Part shown: positions 17,001-24,800 of the stretch, piece after piece
How positions within the stretch are numbered: position 1 is the stretch's first letter
How the letters are laid out: each line of letters begins with the position of its first letter
DNA from: Clostridia bacterium
GTDB taxonomy: Bacteria; Bacillota; Clostridia; Christensenellales; UBA1242
Reading direction: 5' to 3'
Assembly (NCBI GenBank): GCA_017399265.1
Contig: JAFQDL010000009.1
Span: 1 to 42,051 of the forward strand
DNA: 42,051 bases
Translations under genes and position numbers: made by a program
The notes under the pieces: generated by a model
What the model was told of the DNA's origin: nothing
Database searches by the model: none
The model's input: only the letters and a program-made list of their open reading frames with translations

Positions 17001-19102
17001 TCAACAACAGATACAGAATTGCTTCCAAATAAAGCCAATGATACATCTATAATTCTACCTAATGATGTGAAGATGTTTGTGTTTAATTTGTTTGAAACCT
17101 CCGCCATTAAATCATCAGAAGTATCATACCCCCTAAACTCAAATCCGTTTTCACCTTTATACGTATTAATTTCTCTTACAATATTAAATAATTCTTCCAA
17201 TGAAGCAGTCAAAAATGTCTGAACCACACTAGAATCATCAGAAATATCAGATGAATCCAAATCTTTAATTTCTAATTCTTTAATCAACTCATCAACAATA
17301 AATTCTACAACGCTTGGAAGTAAAGTGTTAGTTATAATTGGCTTACGGCCATTATACTCAAACATTCCACCAACTATCGTCTTTGCATAGCTAGCATTGT
17401 TGTTTTCATGATAATACTCATAATTAACTTTCTGTAATGTATAAATTAAATTAGTTGGTTCTTCTTCGCTAGAATTTGAAGAAATCAAAATTTCTCTTAA
17501 TAGACTAGTCTCTTCTTGAATGTTATTTATAGTCACTTTGGTAGGATAATTTAATCCTCTCATTACTTGAATAAGTGCTTTTAATTCTAGTTTCAAATCA
17601 TCTGCATTTTTTAAAGATTTTAAGGCTTCCACTACAGCTTTTATAATATCAGTAGTATCTGATTCCGAGCCAGACCTCAATTGTGTCTGATTTGTTGTTT
17701 CTAAACTTTCTTCTAGTAGTACAGAAACAATATCAATAATTGCTGGTGTCAATGTATTAACTATACTTACCTTAAATACATTATCAACTAAGATATCTGC
17801 TTCATCTATAATAATTTTTAAAGACTCATACTGATAATTATTACTTTCAGCTTTGTCTAATTCTTCCGTTAACACATTTACATTATTAACAACAGCAAGA
17901 ATATTGCCCACATCTTCTACGAGTGTTATTTTATCTTCACCTAAATTGCCGCTTGTTAGTAAATCGAACGCCGTTGAAGCAACCCATTCTTGACCAGTAT
18001 ATACAAGTACTTGAGTTCCAACAGATTTTTCATAATACTCGTTTATCTCACTAAACATGCCATCGGTAAGATTATCCAATATTCCTTCTTTTTTATCACC
18101 ATCTACTACAACAACACATTTTTTATTAACATCTCTAGCAATATTAAAGATGCCAATAACTGGTGTAAGGGTAATAGTACAAACCAAAAGGCCTAGTACT
18201 GCTCCATATAACATTCCTAGTATACGATGCTTGCTTGGTTTTTCAGGTTTAACCGGTTTTTCAACCCTTAACTCTTCTTTTTTCTCCTCAACAGGAACAT
18301 ATTCTTCTACGGGCTCAAAAGTTTCTTCTACAACGACTTCTGGCTCTTTTTTGTCTACATATGGGGTATTCAACAGTTCGTTATCGTTCACCCTTAATTC
18401 TTGCCGTCCTCTTGGCACATTTTTATCTAATTGGTTTTGCAATATTACAGAATCATCATATTTCTGACGAGCAGATAATAAAGAATTCTTTCTTATCGCA
18501 CCTAGATTATTCTTTATTTCTTTTAAATCTTCTTGCAAAATCTCGTCATTATCCCCAGCAGCAAACGCCAATGCGTCCACTGTAGGTTTGCCTTTGCGAT
18601 ATTTTTTATATTCTTTTAATTGCTTTTTATATTCCTTTTGTGCTTTCTTGTATTTTCTTTCCGCTTTTGATAAAAACACTCTTTTATCAAGTATACAACT
18701 TACAGGAAATAACAAAATTTTTATAATCCAGAATAACAATACGAAAACAATTGAATTCAATAGCAAACCAACATATGTCAGCAAAGCCTTTACTATACTA
18801 TCAACAGATTCACCTACGGCAGTTAAGTCAATTTCTTGTTCTTCAACAAATACTTGTACAACGTCAGTTATACTATTAACCTCTACTCCGTTAAAGGTAA
18901 AAGTAGGAAACTCCATATTAATCAAAGCATTCGTAACAACTGATGACAAAAATAATACTAAACATATGGTAGGGATTAAAATCCACAAGCTTCTAAGAAA
19001 GGTTCTTCTAAAACCTCTAATAAGCCCCCAAAAAACTCCGAAGAATATAAACAAAAACACAACCGCACTTATTGCTATATTCACTATTAATTCCGTAGAC
19101 AT
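14042..19102 (-). CDS. Giant CvpA-like multi-pass membrane protein, 1686 residues
   Basis: The N-terminus has hydrophobic segments at about 6-27, 36-56, 105-132 and 294-318. The first pair with the GLIRGFRRTFLRSLW turn resembles the CvpA (colicin V production) family, known in proteins of about 160-200 residues. Here a charged cytoplasmic linker of about 150 residues (KAERKYKKAQKEYKKQLKEYKKYRKGK, then E/V/P-rich EPEVVVEETFEPVEEYVPVEE) is inserted before the fourth segment. About 1370 mostly acidic, asparagine-rich residues follow, presumably outside the cell, with no sortase motif and no recognised domain. Start at ATG 19102 with GAGGAG upstream. Monocistronic with its own promoter, convergent with recR. 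The CvpA relation is a pattern judgement. Confidence 0.7.
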   Translation of the reverse strand: MSTELIVNIAISAVVFLFIFFGVFWGLIRGFRRTFLRSLWILIPTICLVLFLSSVVTNALINMEFPTFTFNGVEVNSITDVVQVFVEEQEIDLTAVGESVDSIVKALLTYVGLLLNSIVFVLLFWIIKILLFPVSCILDKRVFLSKAERKYKKAQKEYKKQLKEYKKYRKGKPTVDALAFAAGDNDEILQEDLKEIKNNLGAIRKNSLLSARQKYDDSVILQNQLDKNVPRGRQELRVNDNELLNTPYVDKKEPEVVVEETFEPVEEYVPVEEKKEELRVEKPVKPEKPSKHRILGMLYGAVLGLLVCTITLTPVIGIFNIARDVNKKCVVVVDGDKKEGILDNLTDGMFSEINEYYEKSVGTQVLVYTGQEWVASTAFDLLTSGNLGEDKITLVEDVGNILAVVNNVNVLTEELDKAESNNYQYESLKIIIDEADILVDNVFKVSIVNTLTPAIIDIVSVLLEESLETTNQTQLRSGSESDTTDIIKAVVEALKSLKNADDLKLELKALIQVMRGLNYPTKVTINNIQEETSLLREILISSNSSEEEPTNLIYTLQKVNYEYYHENNNASYAKTIVGGMFEYNGRKPIITNTLLPSVVEFIVDELIKELEIKDLDSSDISDDSSVVQTFLTASLEELFNIVREINTYKGENGFEFRGYDTSDDLMAEVSNKLNTNIFTSLGRIIDVSLALFGSNSVSVVDMLGNEFAVIMEETLVELVGDEAGVCIAANIGSGIKTLAVAGEHAFENEFAVIGKIFSSLLSDEKSLLKQDGEEVSINNWEALPEVLKGLQETKTFGYVSTNNPQEKNMNNIVSVFYYLLENTKVSMIPDGLVLDEDGYVIVDEDGKVEMNDPEADKEFTVDYLLYDIVNSIQKNLVKGLVNGAYDWEKAFYEEDEANNKLIFRNKMFNLIDAVSSANEEELFNFKNHYDSNEVWDPSINYDIFDLILDNSNTHNGVSPLDEMADSPLFKGVFAKMFEDFGYLAQDMIVSESDDVMSVHVGKMITEIIDVIARTEAKANATYYDQISSLNKALDELLNSVELSSVELDSATLVKVGNFCDTLTRTNGSSPRLLSDETIKAMLIDIVEVEVLGVNLEEGEGSEAQEIVPENTNIASWIEDSKVSTPAVQFILGLTKDIDSLESNTNNRWKARFAVFGQIYQELSNFDNTQGGEEVDPIEKFSTILDLMSGKTSVIVGSGDDAQEYKAKLVTDNEAKKFIVGVVANNIGDSEDLTTNQIVYSGTFTINSDNEVVMIEALDNISDYLVGYNGFEDKNNLVEPDWRDNYILGGVLANIANLDLDKKNLTWSEVCGALNEIIDMDFAKDIGNFSSSEKNGGKYTMYEEGTEEKNGVENDLHTLLTSTHSIITLDQVKHLLLSNSEIDSGYSKVQEQLQDNIKNMRPDNLKNGDDEYALIKDNFKALKYVQDIVNEIPSWSSESSYVEEVAKIGKYFDEINGIEFVLTKDLGKVCAKTIIGEALKDDTIADLINETDERVRSFVGGGAEDKYFLKDMDSALDDLYQSRKKNEEIFGELASFETIMRGGLSIQDFNSFDALDEEVVRASLVEISEKLDDMQDNLIMGSVQARYVLINAVDELVEKLDGLVEDLNAGLPDNEKRGLYSETANYTLIKDYLKTRVNNNVNEKEIYVDENGSVPADITINESNMKYLLVFIFDDFCSVFDDVLGNS

Positions 19103-19134
19103 ATCTTTCTCCTCATTATAATTAATCTACAATT

Positions 19135-19163
19135 AGTATATACCATAAATTATTTTATGTAAA
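19135..19163 (-). promoter_or_regulatory. Promoter of the giant CvpA-like gene
   Basis: On the minus strand TTTACA (19163-19158), a 17-nt spacer and TATACT (19140-19135). The leader to ATG 19102 is about 25 nt. Confidence 0.6.
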
Positions 19164-19187
19164 ATAATTTAGATTAGTCCTAAATAT

Positions 19188-19224
19188 AAAAAAATAAGAA
19201 GCAGCGCTTCAAATCTGCTTCTTA
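19188..19224 (-). terminator. Terminator after the 19319-19999 gene
   Basis: TAAGAAGCAG (19195-19204) and CTGCTTCTTA (19215-19224) form a 10-bp stem, followed on the minus strand by T7. Confidence 0.85.
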
Positions 19225-19318
19225 TAATACTTTTAACAAAATATAAACAATATCTATAGACTGCACAAAAATTGTATTTACATGCCCATCAGTGACTCAT
19301 ATTATATCTTTATGTTTT

Positions 19319-19999
19319 TTACATTTGTTCTTTGTCAAATTCTAGGTTTTTGGCATATACACTACAATTAGTTGTCACAACACAAGCTCTACCAAACACA
19401 TTTCCTAATCTTTGATTATTTAGAGGCATTTTTGCAAACGACTCATAAGCGCTTTGAGTAAAGTCATATTTTTCAGTTTTTAACTCCCTTAAATGCTCTG
19501 ACTTGATAGGATATGTCATTGCCACTCTGGTATATCTATCAGATTTTTTTATAGGATCACTAAATACTGTAAAAACATTCTTTGGATAATCAAATGTTTC
19601 TTTTTCTTCAAACACTTTGCCTTTAAATTCTATTCTGCTTGTTTTATCAAAAGATACAATTTGTCCCTTCTCGTCATAGTTTGTCACCTCTTGTTGAGTA
19701 TCGAATATGCCCATTTTTGTTTTTACTATCTTATATGGTCTATTATGTGTCTTTTCTACTGATGATAAATAATAATCTTTTCTCGTGGTTCTATCCCCTA
19801 CTCTAGATTCTACACAGACGCCAGTCTCATGTAATCTTTTACCATCAAACTCAAATCTTGTGGTAGTCTTTTCTATCCCATTATCCGCTAACCTATATAC
19901 TTTTCCGTCTTCATAAAATGTAACCACAACTACACCATTTTCTATATGTTTATGTGGTTTTTTTCTACTCCCAAAATGTAAATAATTTTTAAATTCCAT
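19319..19999 (-). CDS. Hypothetical beta-rich protein
   Basis: 226 residues, not recognised. The composition suggests repeated beta hairpins: VVVVTFYEDGKVYRLADNG, TTRFEFDGKRLHETGV, VTNYDEKGQIVSFDKTSRIEFKG, loosely similar to RHS/MORN-like wrap repeats but with no clear consensus. There is no signal peptide or membrane segment. A strong GGAGGGGG ribosome site lies 6 nt before the ATG. It is a single-gene unit with a promoter at 20032-20060 and a terminator at 19188-19224. Confidence 0.6.
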   Translation of the reverse strand: MEFKNYLHFGSRKKPHKHIENGVVVVTFYEDGKVYRLADNGIEKTTTRFEFDGKRLHETGVCVESRVGDRTTRKDYYLSSVEKTHNRPYKIVKTKMGIFDTQQEVTNYDEKGQIVSFDKTSRIEFKGKVFEEKETFDYPKNVFTVFSDPIKKSDRYTRVAMTYPIKSEHLRELKTEKYDFTQSAYESFAKMPLNNQRLGNVFGRACVVTTNCSVYAKNLEFDKEQM

Positions 20000-20031
20000 T
20001 TATTCCCCCTCCAAAATTGATTAGTTCAATT

Positions 20032-20060
20032 ATATTAACACAAGAAATTTACAATTTCAA
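20032..20060 (-). promoter_or_regulatory. Promoter of the 19319-19999 gene
   Basis: On the minus strand TTGAAA (20060-20055), 17 nt, TAATAT (20037-20032), with TGT before the -10. Confidence 0.55.
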
Positions 20061-20110
20061 TACCCTTTGGCAAAAAAAGTTTTAAAAATTTATAAATAAA
20101 CTATGACCAT

Positions 20111-20142
20111 AAAAAAACAAGATCCACCAATCTTGTTTTTTT
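20111..20142. terminator. Terminator after rdgB
   Basis: AAAAAAACAAGAT (20111-20123) and ATCTTGTTTTTTT (20130-20142), a 13-bp stem with a six-base loop; the minus-strand reading gives the U tract for rdgB. Confidence 0.85.
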
Positions 20143-20197
20143 ATCTAATTTTTAAAACCCTCTCCTATTAATGTCTTTTTATATTGAGTCATCGAGA

Positions 20198-20779
20198 TTA
20201 GATTAAGAAATTTTTTATTTTATTTAATGCTTTCTTTCTTGGGCTAATTCTATATTTCTCTTCTGAAGTTATTTCAGCTAGCGTTAAACCTCTTTTAAGT
20301 TCGAAAATTTCATCAAACCCAAATCCGTTTTCACCGCGAACTTCGTGTGTTACATTACCACAAATAGAAGAATCTACTGATATTGCCATTTTACCATCGC
20401 TTACCGCAATAGCCGTTGTATACTTGCATTTTCTATTTGTTTTACCTTTCATCTTTTCTAATAATGCAAGGTTTTTAATATGGTCATCCGCATCCATCCA
20501 TCTTTGAGTATGAACTCCAGGGAATCCATCTAATGCATCAATACTAATACCACTATCATCGGCCATAACGATACTATTATCTCCCAGTTGTTGTGCGATT
20601 TGAATTGCTTTTACACGAGCATTATCTTTAAATGTCTTTTCGTCTTCAACTATGTCAAACTTTTTGCCGAGTTTTGCCTCAAGTTCTTTAAGAGGAATAA
20701 TCTCATAATCACTGAATATTTCAGCGATTTCCTTTAATTTACCCTTGTTTCCACTTGCAACTACAATTGTTTTTTTCAT
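20198..20779 (-). CDS. rdgB: Non-canonical purine NTP pyrophosphatase (RdgB/HAM1)
   Basis: 193 residues, normal length. It hydrolyses XTP, ITP and dITP to monophosphates and pyrophosphate, keeping deaminated purines out of nucleic acids. Motifs: the N-terminal VASGNKGKLKEIAEIF (substrate loop), ADDSGISIDALDGFPGVHTQRW (metal-binding acidic pair) and the C-terminal EITSEEKYRISPRKKAL, where the usual SHR is SPR. GGAGA precedes the ATG. Its ATG overlaps the stop of the CYTH gene by four bases, so the two are translationally coupled. Confidence 0.95.
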   Translation of the reverse strand: MKKTIVVASGNKGKLKEIAEIFSDYEIIPLKELEAKLGKKFDIVEDEKTFKDNARVKAIQIAQQLGDNSIVMADDSGISIDALDGFPGVHTQRWMDADDHIKNLALLEKMKGKTNRKCKYTTAIAVSDGKMAISVDSSICGNVTHEVRGENGFGFDEIFELKRGLTLAEITSEEKYRISPRKKALNKIKNFLI

Positions 20780-21357
20780 TTTAATATCTCCTTTATGTCC
20801 TCTAAATTATTAATTTGTGACAACCTTGAATTGATTAATCGTTTTTCACGCGAAACATCTCTACCGAACCAATCTGTAACAATGAAGCTTTCTACATCTT
20901 GCATCGATTCAAATTCCACTTCAACCACAACAAGTCCGGTTAATAAGCCTTCGAAAACATCTAGTTCTGCAGTATGATTATCTGGCAACTTAATTCTATA
21001 TCTCTTTTTGGCAACCACATTACCAATTTTTGAATCATACAATTTTTCATAAATAGTTTTGTTTATAGGCAGTTCATACTCGTTACAGACATTTGCAGTG
21101 CTATCTCTATTGATCTTAGATTTGTAAGTTAGAAAATATTCTTTTCCAACCTTTCTTAATCTAATTATTAGATCTGGCTGAAAATGCAAATAAAATTGTT
21201 TAATATCCACGAACTCCAAATCATTAAGATTAGGAATCTCTTTTACCAAAAACTTTTTTTGATTTCTTCCATTGATTGTTACCTTTTTACATTTACCATT
21301 ACTATATAGTAGCACAAAATCAAACACATCCAAAGCAGTTGATAGATAAAAATCCAT
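20776..21357 (-). CDS. CYTH-domain triphosphatase-like protein (start uncertain, possible frameshift)
   Basis: The uninterrupted frame gives 193 residues. The core from KKFLVKEIPNL on matches the CYTH fold: KQFYLHFQPDLIIRLRKVGKEYFLTYKSK, NEYELPINK, KKRYRI, AELDVFEGLLTGLVVVEVEF and DWFGRDVS. Such tunnel enzymes bind triphosphates with a divalent metal. The first 32 residues do not look like the family and have no ribosome site; an in-frame TAA directly precedes ATG 21357. A second ATG at 21272, with AAAAAGG upstream and a candidate promoter at 21306-21333, reads MEEIKK and then reaches a run of seven A (21260-21254) that throws it out of frame; one extra A would give MEEIKKKFLV. The ExExK glutamates are missing in the frame as read. 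Four-base overlap with rdgB. Confidence 0.72.
   Translation of the reverse strand: MDFYLSTALDVFDFVLLYSNGKCKKVTINGRNQKKFLVKEIPNLNDLEFVDIKQFYLHFQPDLIIRLRKVGKEYFLTYKSKINRDSTANVCNEYELPINKTIYEKLYDSKIGNVVAKKRYRIKLPDNHTAELDVFEGLLTGLVVVEVEFESMQDVESFIVTDWFGRDVSREKRLINSRLSQINNLEDIKEILK
21306..21333 (-). promoter_or_regulatory. Candidate CYTH-rdgB promoter
   Basis: On the minus strand TTGGAT (21333-21328), 16 nt, TACTAT (21311-21306), preceded by TGTGC as in other promoters here. It lies inside the upstream extension of the CYTH frame and would place the start near 21299, 27 nt before the ATG at 21272. Confidence 0.4.
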
Positions 21358-21404
21358 TTAAAGTTGTCTGCTAACGATAGTTCGCTAATCCCTCACACAA
21401 TGCA

Positions 21405-21437
21405 AATAAAAAATCCGAAACCAATCTGATTCGGATT
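21405..21437 (-). terminator. Terminator of the tRNA-Gln unit
   Basis: AATCCGAA (21412-21419) and TTCGGATT (21430-21437) with a 10-nt loop, followed on the minus strand by TTTTTTATTTG. It lies only 5 nt beyond the tRNA 3'-end copy. Confidence 0.8.
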
Positions 21438-21442
21438 AGGCT

Positions 21443-21600
21443 TTATTGGCTGAAGTGGTAGGATTCGGTGCCGAGCAATATCTTGTATTGCGAACGCTCT
21501 CGCACAAGCATCAGCTATTAGACATCAATGTGCGCAGTGCGAGTACGCAAGGTGAGAATCCAAACGTTCGTTATATTATTGGCTGAAGTGGTAGGATTCG
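21443..21600 (-). repeat. tRNA-Gln 3'-end duplication with structured 108-nt unit
   Basis: The last nucleotides of tRNA-Gln plus 4 flanking bases (25 nt in all) are repeated at 21443-21467 and 21576-21600, period 133. The 108 nt between (21468-21575) are homologous to unit A behind tRNA-Thr and nearly equal in length (109). The copy leaves the tRNA at the same T-loop base: GGATTCG then GTGC. CTCGCAC (21499-21505) pairs with GTGCGAG (21537-21543) and GGATTC (21461-21466) with GAATCC (21556-21561). A hairpin GCAATA/TATTGC specific to this copy lies at 21474-21492. No protein gene is supported. Together with the tRNA, the terminator and the promoters this fills the 533 nt between 21357 and 21891. 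Confidence 0.85.
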
Positions 21601-21654
21601 AACCTACGAATACGGGAGTCAGAATCCCGGGCCTTACCGCTTGGCGACACTCCA
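21580..21654 (-). tRNA. tRNA-Gln (anticodon CTG)
   Basis: 75 nt including encoded CCA. The acceptor TGGAGTG/CACTTCA pairs with one G-U. The D-arm GCCAAGCGGTAAGGC is typical of glutamine. The anticodon stem CGGGA/TCCCG closes loop TTCTGAC (anticodon CTG, reading CAG). The T-arm GTAGG/CCTAC closes TTCGAAT. Like tRNA-Thr here it is a C34 minor isoacceptor carrying a trailer element. Confidence 0.95.
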
Positions 21655-21668
21655 ATATCACATATATT

Positions 21669-21674
21669 ATTATA
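21669..21674 (-). promoter_or_regulatory. -10 element of tRNA-Gln
   Basis: A perfect TATAAT on the minus strand, 14 nt before the tRNA 5' end. No good -35 is seen at 16-18 nt. Confidence 0.4.
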
Positions 21675-21764
21675 TGTACATATATTTTATATGTATTAAA
21701 GCTAAATATCAAGAAAATTTATAAATTTATTGAAAATATATGCCATTTTTTGCAAAAAGGGGTA

Positions 21765-21793
21765 TTGACAACACACCCAACCTGTGCTAAAAT
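21765..21793 (+). promoter_or_regulatory. Promoter of the adhesin gene
   Basis: A perfect TTGACA (21765-21770), 17 nt, TAAAAT (21788-21793), with TGTGC before the -10. The leader is about 90 nt. Confidence 0.75.
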
Positions 21794-21797
21794 TAGT

Positions 21798-21823
21798 AAA
21801 GTTTATAAGAAAATGTAAACTTT
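21798..21823. promoter_or_regulatory. Inverted repeat at the adhesin transcription start
   Basis: AAAGTTTA (21798-21805) and TAAACTTT (21816-21823) with a 10-nt centre at the predicted +1; a candidate operator or 5' hairpin. Confidence 0.4.
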
Positions 21824-21890
21824 GTCAACAAAAATTCAACAAATTTTATACTTAAATTCTTTGAATTTTTTAGAAATGGAGGAAATTATT

Positions 21891-24800
21891 ATGAGAAAAT
21901 TTTGGGTAATATTCTTTACAATCTTCGTAACATGTGCTATTAGCATCTCTATGATTGCAATGATTGCTACTAGAGAAACTATTAAAATTAGTGCTGATGT
22001 AATGTATGTTAACGTAGGTGATAGTTTTAATTTAAGTTTAGAGCATAAAAATGCTAAAAATTCTACAACTATTACTGCATCAAGCAGCGATTCTTCTATT
22101 GTAAGTTTTGATAATGGTCTTTGTGTCGCTAAAGCTGGTGGTACTGCTAGAATTACTTTTACTACAACAAATTCTAGATATAAGACACTATATTGCGACG
22201 TAATGGTTGGCGACGGGACAGAAGAAAACCCTTACTATATTTCAACAGGTGAAGAATTTGCAAGCATAGGCCAAGCAGATAGTGTATATAAAACAACTGA
22301 CCACTACAAATTAGTTGATAATATCGATCTTGCAAATCAAAACAATGGTTACTGGGCTCCTATTGAGAATTTTAGCGGTTCTCTTGATGGTAATGGTTAT
22401 ACTATAAATAATATTAATATTGACAAATTGTCCTTTATAGAAAACAACCCAGGAAAAGACTCTCATGTTTTTGATAATGCTGGTTTATTTGGCATAATTA
22501 ACGCAACTGCAAAAGTGAGCAATTTAAAAATAGACAACTTCAGCGCAACTGGCGAATATATCAACATCGGCGCTGTAGCTGGAATTAACTATGGAACTAT
22601 AAATAAAGTTGAAGTAAAAAATTCACTTTATAATGTTACTGCAAATTATATCGGTGGAATAGTTGGTAGAAACATCTCTACTGACATTCTTGGAGAAAAC
22701 AATTCAAGAATAGTTGCTACAATTAGCGAATGTAGTGCGAATGTATTAATGGGTAAAACCGCAACTTTAGAAAATGATACTATTGTATATGAAAATGTAG
22801 GAATTTCTGGAATTATCGGCGGTATCTCAGGTCAAAACTTTGGTGGAAAAATTATTAACACTTATACAATTGGTGAAGTTGTTCTAGGTGAAAGTAATAT
22901 AATCTATGGTGGACTTGTTGGCGACAACCAATTCGCAGTACTATCTACACTAGACGTTAATACTAATTCTTATGTATCTGCTGGTAAAGTAAAAGATAGC
23001 TATAGCGCAATCTCTGTTTATTCAGCAAAAGTAGAAAATGCAAACAATGAATTAATTGGTGGCGTAATTGGACAAAACAATGACGCAGTACAAGTTATTG
23101 AAACACAAGAAACTAACATCACTACTACTACTAACAATCTTGTAGGTCTATATTATGATAAAGACAATCTTAATGTGGCAGAAAACAATATTAGTAAAAA
23201 ATTCAATGGTGTAGCTAAAAACTTATTAACTGAAAAAACAACAGAAGTTGTTACTTATACTGAAAAAGTAGGATATGTAACAGGTTATACTTCTTCAACT
23301 CTTAAAAACCCAAGCAATTTATTCTCTGGCGACAAAGTTACTGAAATATATTCAACTAGTGGAGAATTACTTTCTACTAAGACTGAAAAAACAATGTGGG
23401 ATTTCTCAAACGTTTGGGAAATCAATGCTAATGTTAACAATGGCTACCCATATTTAACATTAATTCATGAAGACAATTCAATTAATGAAGAAACTTCTGA
23501 TTATTCTTATCAAATTCTAAACAAATATGAATTCTCTATTGGTCAAGGAGATGTTGATACTCAAAATCTAACAAAATACATATCTACTATCAACATCAAA
23601 GACGAAGATGGCAAAATCCTTAAGAGCACAACTTCTGCACAAATTGTTATGACAATCCCTGAAGGATTTAAAGTTATTAAAAATGGTAACGAATTAGCTA
23701 TTTACGATCTTAATGGCAAATTATACAGAACAATTTCTTTTGTTGTAAGCAAATCCAACTATAAGTTTGCAGAATTAACACTTTCTTCTAATCTTGCAAA
23801 CGATAATGGTATAATTAATCAAAATAGTTCTTGTGTATGTTGGTTTAGAACAACTAACCACACACTATCATTTATCGATGCAAACACAGGCAAAACTATC
23901 AAGACAGCAACTATCGCTGAAGGTTCTAGTTTATCATCTCAAATAACTACTATTGCTAACAAATATAATGATTATAGTTATCTAAGATTTAATACAAAAG
24001 CAGATGGAACAGGCATTGCTTATACAACAACAAGCAAAATGCCAAGCAATGACTTAACTATTTATGTTATCTATACTACTATTGACACATCAAATCCAGG
24101 AGATGGAGATGATGAATATTACGAACCAGAAATTGGCGACGATGGAAATCAAGACGAAGACACAGATCAAGATCAACCATTTGGCCAAGACACATATGAA
24201 ATAGATTCAGCTGATGCATGGAACGAATATGTTGTTAACTACGGAGACAATGAAGACATTACTTTCGTTCAAACTAAGAGTTTTACCATAGATTCTAGCT
24301 TTAAAGCTGTAGATACTTTTGCTGGCACATATGATGGCAATGGTTACACAATTACAATTAAAGGTACTTTAAAAGATTTCGCTTTATTTAATGAAGTAGA
24401 AAGCGGCGCTCAAGTCAATTCATTAAATGTTAAATATTCTTCTGCTACATTCAGAAGCGTATATAATGACGAATATTTTGGAGCAATCGCAAACATTTCA
24501 AGCGGTAGCATCACTGATTGTGCAGTTAGCGGAACAATTAAAATCAGCCTTGATTTAACTGGCGTAGCTGGTATCGTTGGACAAATGAATGGCGGAACAA
24601 TTACTGATTGTTCTAACACATCTTCTATTAGTTCTGAAGCTCAATTTGTAGCAGGTATTGTTGCTAATTTAAGAAAAGGTAATATTTCTGAATGTGCCAA
24701 TACTGGTGCTATAACTAACACATCTACAAGTGTTGATGATTACAACGATTTAGGACATGGAACAATCAACGCTGCAGGTATTGTTGCTTACATGAATGGT

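Noticed and set aside
21528..21818. 96-codon open frame on the plus strand
   Set aside because: Antisense reading of tRNA-Gln and the trailer unit running into the adhesin promoter.
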